Shown here: in pieces, positions 1 through 7,210 of the stretch | How positions within the stretch are numbered: the first letter of the stretch is position 1 | Layout: each line of letters opens with the position of its first letter | Source of the DNA: Hyphomicrobiales bacterium | Lineage (GTDB): Bacteria > Pseudomonadota > Alphaproteobacteria > Rhizobiales > Rhizobiaceae | Assembly: GCA_900469965.1 (NCBI GenBank) | Contig: UBZP01000002.1 | Span: forward strand, 1 to 64,000 | Direction: 5' to 3' | DNA: 64,000 bases | Program-made: the position numbers and the translations under genes | The notes under the pieces: model-generated | The model's input: the letters and a program-made list of their open reading frames with translations, nothing else | Told to the model about the DNA's origin: nothing | Databases searched by the model: none

Positions 1-237
1 TTGGATTTAAATTGATAGTTTGAGCGGCGCCGGGCGGGCCGGGCGGGGCCGGCGCAGCGCCACACGCACGACGCGCGCTGCCGCGGCACAATCTGGACAT
101 GTCCGGCCATTTTTCCCGAGCGCCGGCCGTGTAAGCGCGCCCTACCCGCCGACCGCCTTTGGGTGGTCAGCCTATCGGCTGCACCGGATGCATGCCGTCA
201 TCATGCCGCCATCATGCCGCCATGGAGGCCCCGCGTC
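1..237. other. gene-free left edge, downstream of dctP
   Basis: No convincing coding region is seen here. The open frames that cross it have no ribosome binding site and continue antisense to the dctP/dctQM genes. It is the 3' flank of the thi-TRAP operon. The only distinct structure is a short tandem repeat close to the dctP stop codon (separate entry). Confidence 0.6.
191..223. repeat. three tandem copies of an 11-bp unit
   Basis: Three head-to-tail copies of CATGCCG[T/C]CAT follow each other without a gap, about 15 bp beyond the dctP stop codon. The second and third copies are identical and the first has one change. No role is known; it could be a slippage tract. Confidence 0.7.
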
Positions 238-1233
238 TCAGGCCTGCTGCACCGCCATGATCCTGTCCCACCCGCCGACGACGTCGGCAAGGTCGCGCCA
301 CACGATCTCGGCGCCGCGCTCCCATGCCTCGCGCGCATCGACCTTCAGGATGCTGCCGCCGCCTGCGACCGCCTGCCGGACGGACACCGCCTCGTCCTCG
401 ACGATAAGCCGGTTGAAGTAGGTCGCCCCCTCGGCGGAGGCCTCCCGCAGCACCTGCCGCTCCGCCTCCGAGAGCTGGCTCCAGAAACCGGCCGCGAAGT
501 AGACCACGCCGCAGGCGCGGATATGCGCGGTCTCCGAAAGGTACGGCACGACCTCGAAGAGCCGGAAGCCGGCATAGGCGGATTTCGTCAGGTCCATGGC
601 ATCGGTCACGCCGGTCGAAAGGGCGTTGTAGGTCTCGGTAATCGGGATGCCGACCGGAATGGCGCCGTAGGCGCTCCACAGCCGCGTGTGCAGCGGGCTC
701 TGGATGACGCGCATCTTCATCCCGCGCATCTGGCCCGGCTCGGTGACCGGCGCCTTTGTCAGGAGATGGCGGGCGCCATAGTCGATGAACCCGCCGACCA
801 CGAAGTTCTGCGCCGCAAGCCGCTGTTTCAGGTCCTCGCCGACCGGCCCCTCGACCACCCGGCGCAGGTGGTCCGCATCCCGGTAGAGGAACGGCAGGTC
901 GAGGATCTGCGCTTCCGGCACCCAGCCCGAAAGCGACGACATGGTGGCGAGGCTGGCCTGGACCGAGCCCAGCCGCGTGCCTTCCGCCACCTCCTTCTCG
1001 CCGCCGAGCGCCCCGTTCGCGACCACATTGAAGCGGAACCGGCCCGGCAGCCGCGCCTCGACCGTTTCGGCGATCCGTCGCCAGATCTTCGTCTCCGGCT
1101 TGTCCTCGCCGAGCAGCGAGGCGACGGTGATCGTGGTCACCTGCGCCTGCGCCGGGCGGACGAATGCCGGTGCGGCGAGGAGCGCGGCGGTTGCCGAAGA
1201 GCGGAGGAACAGGCGGCGGGTCAGTGGGGTCAT
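238..1233 (-). CDS. dctP: TRAP transporter solute-binding protein, DctP family
   Basis: Periplasmic binding protein (331 aa) of a tripartite ATP-independent transporter. It starts with a Tat-like signal (T-R-R-L-F-L near residues 5-10, then a hydrophobic stretch and A-Q-A about residue 30). The segment around residues 165-215 (KMRVIQSP, then PVGIP, ETYNALSTGVTDA) is the DctP core, and its Arg is the residue that usually binds a substrate carboxylate in this family. The start has a GGAG 7 nt upstream. It lies 12 bp after dctQM and is the last gene of a run that begins at a TPP riboswitch, so its substrate may be a thiamin-related acid. This is inferred from context only. Confidence 0.88.
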   Translation of the reverse strand: MTPLTRRLFLRSSATAALLAAPAFVRPAQAQVTTITVASLLGEDKPETKIWRRIAETVEARLPGRFRFNVVANGALGGEKEVAEGTRLGSVQASLATMSSLSGWVPEAQILDLPFLYRDADHLRRVVEGPVGEDLKQRLAAQNFVVGGFIDYGARHLLTKAPVTEPGQMRGMKMRVIQSPLHTRLWSAYGAIPVGIPITETYNALSTGVTDAMDLTKSAYAGFRLFEVVPYLSETAHIRACGVVYFAAGFWSQLSEAERQVLREASAEGATYFNRLIVEDEAVSVRQAVAGGGSILKVDAREAWERGAEIVWRDLADVVGGWDRIMAVQQA

Positions 1234-1245
1234 GGAAAGCTCCGA

Positions 1246-3024
1246 TCAGGAAACGAGCGCATAGGCGCTGAGAAGAAGGAGGGCGAAGAGCAGGGCTGCG
1301 AGATAGGGCAGGACGGCGCGGAACAGCGCCGGCACCGGCACCCCGGTGACGCCGCCGACGACATAGACGAGCATGCCGAGCGGCGGGGTCAGGCCGTGGA
1401 TCATCAGGTTGACGACGACGATGACGCCGAACTGGACGGGGTCGATGCCGGCCGCGACGGCGGCGGGCAGCAGGATCGGGCCGAGCAGCAGGATCGCCGC
1501 CCCGATATCGAGCACCAGCCCGAGGACGAGCAGCACGACGTTCGACAGAAGCAGCACCGCGAGCGCGCCGCCGCCGACCCCCGAAACGACCTGCGCGACG
1601 GCTCCCGCGATGTCGTCCATGGCCAGAAGGGCTGCGAACGGGCCGGCCGAGCCGATCAGGAGACCGATCGCCGCCGCCTCGATCGCGGCGCGGCGAAAGG
1701 CCGACCAAAGCTTCCCGGCCCGCGTTCCGGCGACGATCCCGAGCGCGAGCGTATAGAAGGCGGCGACCGCGGCGGCCTCCGTCGCCGTGACGATGCCGAG
1801 GCGGATGCCGGCGACGACGATCACCCCCAGGCCGAGCGCCGGCAAGGCGGCCGCCACGGCCGCCCGGCGGTCCTCGCCGGACGCCGGCGGCCGTGCCGCG
1901 CCCTCGCCTACGCTGAGATGGATCGCGACCGCCAGGCAGAGCGCCATCAGCCCGCCGGCGAAGATCCCGCCGACGAGCAGCGGCCCGACCGGCAGGCTGG
2001 TCGCCGCCGCCAGCAGCAGGAAGGCAATCGACGGCGGAATGACATTGTCCAGCACCGAGGTCGCGGCGATGATCGCGCCGGCCTGCTGCGGCCGATAGCC
2101 GTTGCGGACGAGCTCGGGATAGAAGGTGGAGGCGCCGAAGGCGGCGTTCGCCACAGAGGACCCGGAGGCGCCGGAGAACAGCACCCCGGTCAGGAGCGTA
2201 GTCTGCGCCAGTCCCGCCCGCCGGTGCCCGACCAGCGTCTCGGCCAGCCGCACCAGCCGGCCGGCCGCCCCCGAAACGGTCAGGAGCCCTCCGGCGAGCA
2301 GGAAGAAGGGGATGGACAGGAGCAGGAACCGGGACATGCCCGAGACGGCCGAGGAGACGATCGCCGGCTCGGGCAGGCTCGCGCCGAAGACGATCGCCCC
2401 ATAGGCGGCGGCGAGAAAGGCATGCGGCAGCGGCGCGGCGAGGAGAATGCCGATTCCGGCGACGATCGCGACCGAAAGGCTCGGCGGCCAGGATGCCGCG
2501 ACCTGCAGATGCGGCACCGCCAGGTAGATGCCGACCCCGGCGCCGAGCGACAGCAGCATCGACATCACGAGCCCCTGCGCCATCCGCTGCAGGACCAGCG
2601 CTGCGAGCAGCAGCCCGCCGCCGATCCCGAACAGACCGAACCGCACCCATTCCGGCAGGCCCAGCATCGGCGAGGTGCCGCCGAGCAGGGCCGCGATCTT
2701 GTGGCTGCCAGACAGCAGCACCAGCGCCGCCGCCACGCTGAAGACGTCGCCGCCGGCCTGTCGCCAGCGCACCGGCAGGTTGCGCGAAATGAGATCCATG
2801 CGCATCGCCAGCCCGCCGTTCAGGGTCAGCGGCATGCCGAACGCGACCAGCGCCACATTGAGCCAGATGCACAGCTCCTCCACGCCGACGACGCCGGTGT
2901 GGAAGACGTAGCGCAGGACGACGGAGGCCAGCACGATGGCCAGCAGCGCGGCAAGGATCAGCGCGCACAGCAGGCCAAGCGCGGCCTCCGTCGCCGTCAG
3001 CGTCCGCTGGCTCAAGCGGGCCAC
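1246..3024 (-). CDS. dctQM: fused TRAP transporter small and large permease (DctQM)
   Basis: Membrane part of the TRAP transporter, with DctQ and DctM joined in one chain of about 592 aa. Residues 1-150 are the four-helix DctQ part (includes the W-L-N-V-A-L-V-A-F-G stretch). The rest is the 12-helix DctM ion-coupled domain, with repeated glycine-rich helices such as FSGASGSSVANA and the SVLDNVIPPSIAFLLL segment. The start is uncertain: a GTG at 3024 lies inside the end of thiD, and a TTG at 3015 would overlap the thiD stop as TTGA. Neither has a strong ribosome binding site, so translation is probably coupled to thiD. Longer in-frame extensions upstream are antisense-like low-complexity sequence and were rejected. 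Confidence 0.85.
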   Translation of the reverse strand: MARLSQRTLTATEAALGLLCALILAALLAIVLASVVLRYVFHTGVVGVEELCIWLNVALVAFGMPLTLNGGLAMRMDLISRNLPVRWRQAGGDVFSVAAALVLLSGSHKIAALLGGTSPMLGLPEWVRFGLFGIGGGLLLAALVLQRMAQGLVMSMLLSLGAGVGIYLAVPHLQVAASWPPSLSVAIVAGIGILLAAPLPHAFLAAAYGAIVFGASLPEPAIVSSAVSGMSRFLLLSIPFFLLAGGLLTVSGAAGRLVRLAETLVGHRRAGLAQTTLLTGVLFSGASGSSVANAAFGASTFYPELVRNGYRPQQAGAIIAATSVLDNVIPPSIAFLLLAAATSLPVGPLLVGGIFAGGLMALCLAVAIHLSVGEGAARPPASGEDRRAAVAAALPALGLGVIVVAGIRLGIVTATEAAAVAAFYTLALGIVAGTRAGKLWSAFRRAAIEAAAIGLLIGSAGPFAALLAMDDIAGAVAQVVSGVGGGALAVLLLSNVVLLVLGLVLDIGAAILLLGPILLPAAVAAGIDPVQFGVIVVVNLMIHGLTPPLGMLVYVVGGVTGVPVPALFRAVLPYLAALLFALLLLSAYALVS

Positions 3025-3812
3025 CAGCGATGGAAGTGGTGCACCGGGCCGCGACCGCCGCCGACAGCCAGGTCGCGTCCCGCCACCAGCGCCTCGTGCA
3101 GGTAGGCCTTGGCCGTGGCCACGGCCGCGACGAGGTCCTGGCCCCGGGCGAGGTTGGCGGTGATCGCGGCCGCCAGCGTGCATCCGGTGCCGTGGTCATG
3201 CCGTGTCGCGATCCGCGGCGCCGACAGCCGGCGCACGTCGTTGCCGTCGAAGAACAGGTCGGCGCTCTCCGCCCCGTCGCCGTGGCCGCCCTTGACGAGC
3301 ACCGCGCCGGCGCCCGCCTTCATGATCGCCTCCGCCTGGCGGGTCATCGCCGCCCAGTCGGCGGCGATCGCCGTGCCGGTCAGCAACGCGGCCTCCGGCA
3401 GGTTGGGCGTCACGATCAGCGACAGCGGAACGAGTTCCTCGACCAGCGCGGCGATCGCCTCTTCCCGCAGCAGCCGGTCGCCGGAGGTGGCCACCATCAC
3501 CGGGTCGAGCACCGGGCGCAGGTCGAACCGCCGCAGGCCTTCGGCGATCGTCGTGATCGTTTCGCAGCGCGAGACCATGCCGATCTTGACCGCCCCGACC
3601 GAAAGGTCCGTCAGCACCGCCTCCATCTGCGCCGCCACCATCGGCGGCGAAATGTCCTCCACGGCGCTGACGCCCTTCGTGTTCTGCGCGGTGATTGCGG
3701 TGAGGACGCTCGCGGCATAGACGCCGAGCGCCGAGAAGGTCTTGATGTCCGCCTGGATGCCGGCGCCGCCGCCGCTGTCGGACCCGGCGATGGTGAGTGC
3801 GATGGCGGTCAT
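3012..3812 (-). CDS. thiD: hydroxymethylpyrimidine (phosphate) kinase
   Basis: Phosphorylates 4-amino-5-hydroxymethyl-2-methylpyrimidine (HMP) and then HMP-P to HMP-PP, the pyrimidine half of thiamin. The 266-aa length is normal for ThiD. Visible marks are the N-terminal IAGSDSGGGAGIQAD, the DPVMVATSGDRLL loop (about 102-114), and HGTGCTLAAAI (about 205-215) that forms the anion hole and catalytic Gly-Thr-Gly-Cys. It overlaps thiE by 4 nt (ATGA), and its 3' end overlaps the start of dctQM, so it links the salvage genes to the TRAP genes. Confidence 0.95.
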   Translation of the reverse strand: MTAIALTIAGSDSGGGAGIQADIKTFSALGVYAASVLTAITAQNTKGVSAVEDISPPMVAAQMEAVLTDLSVGAVKIGMVSRCETITTIAEGLRRFDLRPVLDPVMVATSGDRLLREEAIAALVEELVPLSLIVTPNLPEAALLTGTAIAADWAAMTRQAEAIMKAGAGAVLVKGGHGDGAESADLFFDGNDVRRLSAPRIATRHDHGTGCTLAAAITANLARGQDLVAAVATAKAYLHEALVAGRDLAVGGGRGPVHHFHRWWPA

Positions 3813-4474
3813 GCGGCCGCCCTCCCTGCAAGGGCTGCATCGACGGCCGTGCGAAACGCTGCCGTCGCCTGTGCGACATCGCGGTTGCGGAAGATCGCCG
3901 AGATCGCGGCCACGCCGTCCGCGCCGGCGGCGATGACGGCGGGTATGCGGGAAAGATCGATGCCGGCGATCGCGCCGACCGGCAGCGCCGGATTGAGCGC
4001 GCGCAGGGTCTGGCGCAGGCGCGCGAACCCGTCGATCCCGACCGGCGGGTCGGGGTTCACCTTGGAAAGCGTCTCGAACACGCCGCCGATGCAGGCATAG
4101 TCGACCGGCGCCCGGCCGGCCCGCTCGGCATCGGCTGTGTTCTTCACCGTCAGCCCGATGATCGCCTCCGGTCCCAGGAGCCGCCGCGCGGTCTGCGCGT
4201 CCATGTCGTCGGCGCCGAGATGCACGCCGTCGGCGCCGGCGGCGAGCGCCACGTCGACGCGATCGTTGACGACGAACGGCACGCCGGTGCCGTTGAGCGC
4301 CGCGGCGATCGCCTTCGCCTGCCCGATCATCCTTGCGGTCGAGGCGGTCTTGTCGCGATACTGGATCAGCGTCGCCCCGTTGCGCGCGGCCGCCTGTGCG
4401 AGTTCGGCAAGCAGGCCGATGTCCGAAAGCCCGGCATCCACCAGGGCGTTCAGCCGATAGTCAATCCTGGTCAT
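3809..4474 (-). CDS. thiE: thiamine phosphate synthase
   Basis: Joins HMP-PP and the thiazole phosphate to thiamin phosphate. TIM-barrel protein of 221 aa with QYRDK (about 38-42) for pyrophosphate binding, the GVHLGADDMD segment, and the C-terminal ADGVAAISA. The ATG at 4474 is chosen because AAGGA lies 7 nt upstream. The 5' end overlaps thiM by 14 nt and the 3' end overlaps thiD by 4 nt. The protein sits between the two kinases whose products it uses. Confidence 0.94.
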   Translation of the reverse strand: MTRIDYRLNALVDAGLSDIGLLAELAQAAARNGATLIQYRDKTASTARMIGQAKAIAAALNGTGVPFVVNDRVDVALAAGADGVHLGADDMDAQTARRLLGPEAIIGLTVKNTADAERAGRAPVDYACIGGVFETLSKVNPDPPVGIDGFARLRQTLRALNPALPVGAIAGIDLSRIPAVIAAGADGVAAISAIFRNRDVAQATAAFRTAVDAALAGRAAA

Positions 4475-5207
4475 GTTCGATCCTTGCATGTGAAAGCAGC
4501 TCCCGCTCGCCGATCGCCGACAGCGCGTCGAGGAAGGCGATGCCGAAGCTGCCGGGGCCGCGGGAGAGAGGCGCGGCGAGCTCGGCTGCGACGCCGGTGA
4601 CGGCAAGGGCGCTCGCCGCGGCGGCAACGGCATCCGGCTCCACCGCCAGGAATGCGGCGATGACGCCGCCGGTGAGGCACCCCGTCCCCGTCACCTCGGC
4701 CATCCAGCGATGCCCGTTCTCGATGCGCACTGCGCCCCTGCCGCTGCCGATCCGGTCGACCGCGCCGGTCTGGATGCGCAGCCCCGGGCCGTCCGTGCCG
4801 ATGAGCGCCATCTCCGCGGCATTGCCGCGCACGATCGTCGGGCCGAGCGCGATGAGCTCGTGCGCAAAGGCGAGGCGTTGTGGCGAGTAGTCGCAATGGA
4901 CGGGATCGAGGATCCACGGCTTGCCGGCCTCGTTGACGACCGCGACGGCGCGCAGGATCGCCCGCCGGCGCTCCGCGTCCAGCGTGCCGAGATTGACCGT
5001 CAGCGCATCGGCCTTTCCGGCGAAGGCGGCAATCTCCTCCAGGGACGAGGTCATCGAAGGGATGCCGCCGACGACGGTGATGCCGTCGGCGGTGAATTTC
5101 TGCACCACCGTGTTCATCAGGCAGTGGACACGCGGCCGCAGCCGGCGCACGCGGGCGAGCACATCGGCCGCCGTCTGCGGTGTCGGATATGCCCCCATCG
5201 GCATCAC
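4461..5207 (-). CDS. thiM: hydroxyethylthiazole kinase
   Basis: Phosphorylates 5-(2-hydroxyethyl)-4-methylthiazole (HET), the salvage route to the thiazole half of thiamin. The 248-aa protein shows the ThiM signature: VHCLMN near residue 27, GGIPSMTSS (about 47-55), LDPVHCDYSP (about 99-108), RGNAAEM, and TGTGCLTGG (about 175-183). The usual DPVGAGAT after WILDP is DPVHCDYS here, a variant segment. It overlaps thiY by 4 nt (ATGA). The presence of thiM with no thiC or thiG nearby marks this as a salvage operon. Confidence 0.93.
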   Translation of the reverse strand: MMPMGAYPTPQTAADVLARVRRLRPRVHCLMNTVVQKFTADGITVVGGIPSMTSSLEEIAAFAGKADALTVNLGTLDAERRRAILRAVAVVNEAGKPWILDPVHCDYSPQRLAFAHELIALGPTIVRGNAAEMALIGTDGPGLRIQTGAVDRIGSGRGAVRIENGHRWMAEVTGTGCLTGGVIAAFLAVEPDAVAAAASALAVTGVAAELAAPLSRGPGSFGIAFLDALSAIGERELLSHARIEHDQD

Positions 5208-6148
5208 CGGACCTCGACAGCGACGTCATCGACGGCCGGCGCCGTCTCGATCAGGCCGCTGTCCTTCATGAAGGCGCCGAACCGCTCGTAGCGTCCGCGG
5301 TCGAGCGCGGCCGGCCGCTTGGCGAAGCGCGGCAGCGTGTCGGTGAAGGCCTGGCGGTTCAGCGCGTCGTCGAGATCCGGATAGGCCTTGACGAAGAGCT
5401 GCCAGGCCTCGTCCGGATGGTTGGTGATGAACACCGACGCCGTCTCCACGGCGGCGAGGAAGCGCGGCAGGCGGTCGTCGGCCGCAAGCTCCCGGTGGGT
5501 CACGAAGACCAGCTCGTCATAGACGGGAACGCCGTGCTCCTCGGGAAAGAAGGAGCGGCCCTCGTGGCCTTCCAGCCGCATCTGCGTCAGCTCGAAGTTG
5601 CGAAAGCCGCCGAGGGTGGCGTCCACCTTGCCGCCGATCAGCGAGGGCGACAGCGAGAAATTGACGTTGACCAGCTCGACGTCGCCCTTGGAAAGACCTT
5701 CCGAGGCGAGCATGCGCCCGAGCATCGCATCCTCGAAGCCGGAAACGGAAAATCCGACCTTCTTGCCCTTGAGGTCCTTCAGGCTCCGGATCGGGCCGTC
5801 GGCGAGCACGGTGACCGTGTTCAGCGGCGTTTCCACCAGCGTGCCGAAGCGGACGAGCGGCAGGCCCGCGGCATGGTCGAGATAGAGATTGGGCTGGTAG
5901 TGCACGCCGATATCGGCCTGCCTGGCCGAGACGAGCCGCGGCACCGCGGAGGGATCGGCCGGCGGCACGAGCTCGACCTCGAGGCCCGCCGCGGCGAAGA
6001 GGCCGCGTTCGCGGGCGATCACCATCGGCGCGTGGTCGGGATTGACGAACCATTCGAGCAGCACCGTCAGCTTGTCGGCAGCGGATGCGGGGCCGGCGGC
6101 GATGCCTGCGATGAAGAGCGCCACGAGGAAGGAAAGCGTGCGGATCAT
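5204..6148 (-). CDS. thiY: ThiY-type pyrimidine-precursor binding protein (NMT1/THI5-like)
   Basis: Periplasmic binding protein of an ABC importer for a thiamin pyrimidine precursor (formyl-aminopyrimidine in studied homologues). 314 aa, with a Sec signal peptide (hydrophobic residues 4-18, cleavage after A-S-A). The NMT1 core follows: LEWFVNPDHAP at about residue 30, GVHYQPNL, and GFSVSGFEDAML. The ATG at 6148 overlaps the thiX stop (ATGA). Longer frames upstream run through thiX and have no ribosome binding site. The nearby TPP riboswitch supports ThiY over other NMT1 proteins. Confidence 0.9.
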   Translation of the reverse strand: MIRTLSFLVALFIAGIAAGPASAADKLTVLLEWFVNPDHAPMVIARERGLFAAAGLEVELVPPADPSAVPRLVSARQADIGVHYQPNLYLDHAAGLPLVRFGTLVETPLNTVTVLADGPIRSLKDLKGKKVGFSVSGFEDAMLGRMLASEGLSKGDVELVNVNFSLSPSLIGGKVDATLGGFRNFELTQMRLEGHEGRSFFPEEHGVPVYDELVFVTHRELAADDRLPRFLAAVETASVFITNHPDEAWQLFVKAYPDLDDALNRQAFTDTLPRFAKRPAALDRGRYERFGAFMKDSGLIETAPAVDDVAVEVR

Positions 6149-6930
6149 GATGTGGGATGTCTCCTGCGCAAAAAAAGGAAGGACGGGGTTTCTGTTTCTT
6201 CGGCCCACGGGGTAAGCCCGGCGGTGAGCCGGTCGACGGCAAGCCGCAGAAGCACGGTCATCGCCGCGAGGATCGCCATGGCGGCGAAGACGGTGGCGGT
6301 CTGCATGCGCGCGTTCGCCTGCACCATCACGAAGCCGAGGCCGGCCGAGGCGCCGACCCACTCGCCGACGACGGCGCCGAGCGGCGCCAGCGGCGCGGCG
6401 ACCCTGAGGCCGGAGATGAGCCCCGGCAGCGCCAGCGGCACCCGGATCGCGACGAGCGCCTGCCAGTGCGTCGCCGGCGTGAGCGAGACGGCATCGAGGA
6501 GCACGCGGTCGGTGCGCCGCAGCCCGTCGGCAAAGGCGGATGCGACGGGAAAGAAGATGATGATCGTCGTCATCACCACCTTCGAGGCCATGCCGAAGCC
6601 GAACCAGAGGACGAGGATCGGCGCGAGCACGAAGACCGGCAGCGCCTGCAGGATCAGCACCATCGGCCAGACGAGCTGGCCGAGCCGCGGCAGCGCCGCG
6701 ATCCCGAAGGCTGCCGCTGCCCCGAAGACGGCGCCGGACAGAAGGCCCGCGAGGATCTCCGCCAGGGTCACGAGGCTGTGCTCGAGGAAAAAGCCGGGCC
6801 GCTCCGCCAGGGCGGAGACCACGGCGGCGGGCGCGGGCAACAGATAGGGTGGGGGAGCGAAGAGCCGGACCGAGACCTGCCAGAAGGCGGCAAGACTTGC
6901 GATCGCCAGCCCCGCGTGAAGGGCGCGCAT
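6145..6930 (-). CDS. thiX: ABC transporter permease, ThiX type
   Basis: Inner-membrane permease (261 aa) with about six hydrophobic helices and the EAA-loop segment DAVSLTPATHWQ...IRVPLALPGL (about 152-180) that docks the ATPase. It pairs with ThiY, which it overlaps by 4 nt. The start has only AGGA 2 nt upstream, too close for normal initiation, so ribosomes probably arrive from the 24-codon ORF that ends 7 nt before. No ATPase (ThiZ) gene is present in the operon, so the permease must borrow one or be inactive. Confidence 0.88.
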   Translation of the reverse strand: MRALHAGLAIASLAAFWQVSVRLFAPPPYLLPAPAAVVSALAERPGFFLEHSLVTLAEILAGLLSGAVFGAAAAFGIAALPRLGQLVWPMVLILQALPVFVLAPILVLWFGFGMASKVVMTTIIIFFPVASAFADGLRRTDRVLLDAVSLTPATHWQALVAIRVPLALPGLISGLRVAAPLAPLGAVVGEWVGASAGLGFVMVQANARMQTATVFAAMAILAAMTVLLRLAVDRLTAGLTPWAEETETPSFLFLRRRHPTS

Positions 6931-6937
6931 GGTCCTG

Positions 6938-7012
6938 TCAGGCGGCGGCAGCGCGTCCGTCGGAAGGCATCTTTACTGGCCTGTCTGTGGCCGGATGGGG
7001 TGCAGGCGTCAT
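6938..7012 (-). CDS. 24-codon ORF in the riboswitch-controlled leader, possible thiZ remnant
   Basis: A short ORF (starts MTPAPHPATDRP, ends GRAAAA) begins 78 nt after the TPP riboswitch and stops 7 nt before thiX. A GGAG lies 8 nt before its ATG, which is the best ribosome binding site of the whole leader. That site is inside a hairpin (separate entry). It occupies exactly the place where the ATPase gene thiZ would be expected. It may be the two ends of thiZ joined by an in-frame deletion, or a leader peptide that passes riboswitch control to thiX. No homology can be judged from 24 residues. Confidence 0.5.
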   Translation of the reverse strand: MTPAPHPATDRPVKMPSDGRAAAA

Positions 7013-7017
7013 TGGTC

Positions 7018-7045
7018 GATCTCCAGAACTGTTTTCACGGAGATC
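7018..7045 (-). promoter_or_regulatory. hairpin that hides the first ribosome binding site of the thi operon
   Basis: GATCTCC and GGAGATC form a 7-bp perfect stem with a 14-nt loop. In the transcript the 3' arm contains the GGAG that serves the ATG at 7012. This is the layout expected of an expression platform that blocks translation when TPP is bound. No run of T follows, so transcription termination is less likely. Confidence 0.65.
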
Positions 7046-7090
7046 CAGGTGAAGCGGAGAAGAGAAAGAGGCGCGTGCGGCGACGCGTAT

Positions 7091-7187
7091 TTCCGTTCCT
7101 ACGCCGGTATGACCCGGATCAGGTTCAAGGGTCCGGCTCACCGCCATCTCAGCACCGTCACGGTGCCCCCCTCGGAATGGAACGGAA
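7091..7187 (-). ncRNA. TPP riboswitch (THI element)
   Basis: Read on the minus strand, the segment has the conserved parts of the TPP aptamer in order: a 9-bp P1 helix (TTCCGTTCC with GGAACGGAA at the two ends), GGGGGGCACC, GGTGCTGAGATGG, CCGGACCCTTGAACCTGATC, and CCGGGTCATACCGGCGTAGG. It ends about 78 nt before the first ORF of the thi operon and starts 24 nt after the stop of the upstream MFS gene. It should repress the genes downstream, including the TRAP transporter if they are co-transcribed, when thiamin pyrophosphate is plentiful. Confidence 0.97.
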
Positions 7188-7210
7188 ACTGACGAAAATA
7201 TCGGCCGATG

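Noticed and set aside
190-225. tandem 11-bp units as an attachment site or CRISPR-like array
   Set aside because: Only three units with no spacers and no integrase or cas gene nearby.
163-3105. 980-codon open frame on the plus strand across the TRAP genes
   Set aside because: It is antisense to dctP and dctQM, Arg/Gly/Asp-rich with no domain, and has no ribosome binding site. It is a by-product of high GC content.
212-3199. 995-codon open frame on the minus strand overlapping dctQM and dctP
   Set aside because: Alternative frame of the TRAP genes with very high Arg/Ala/Pro content; the other frame encodes clear TRAP proteins.
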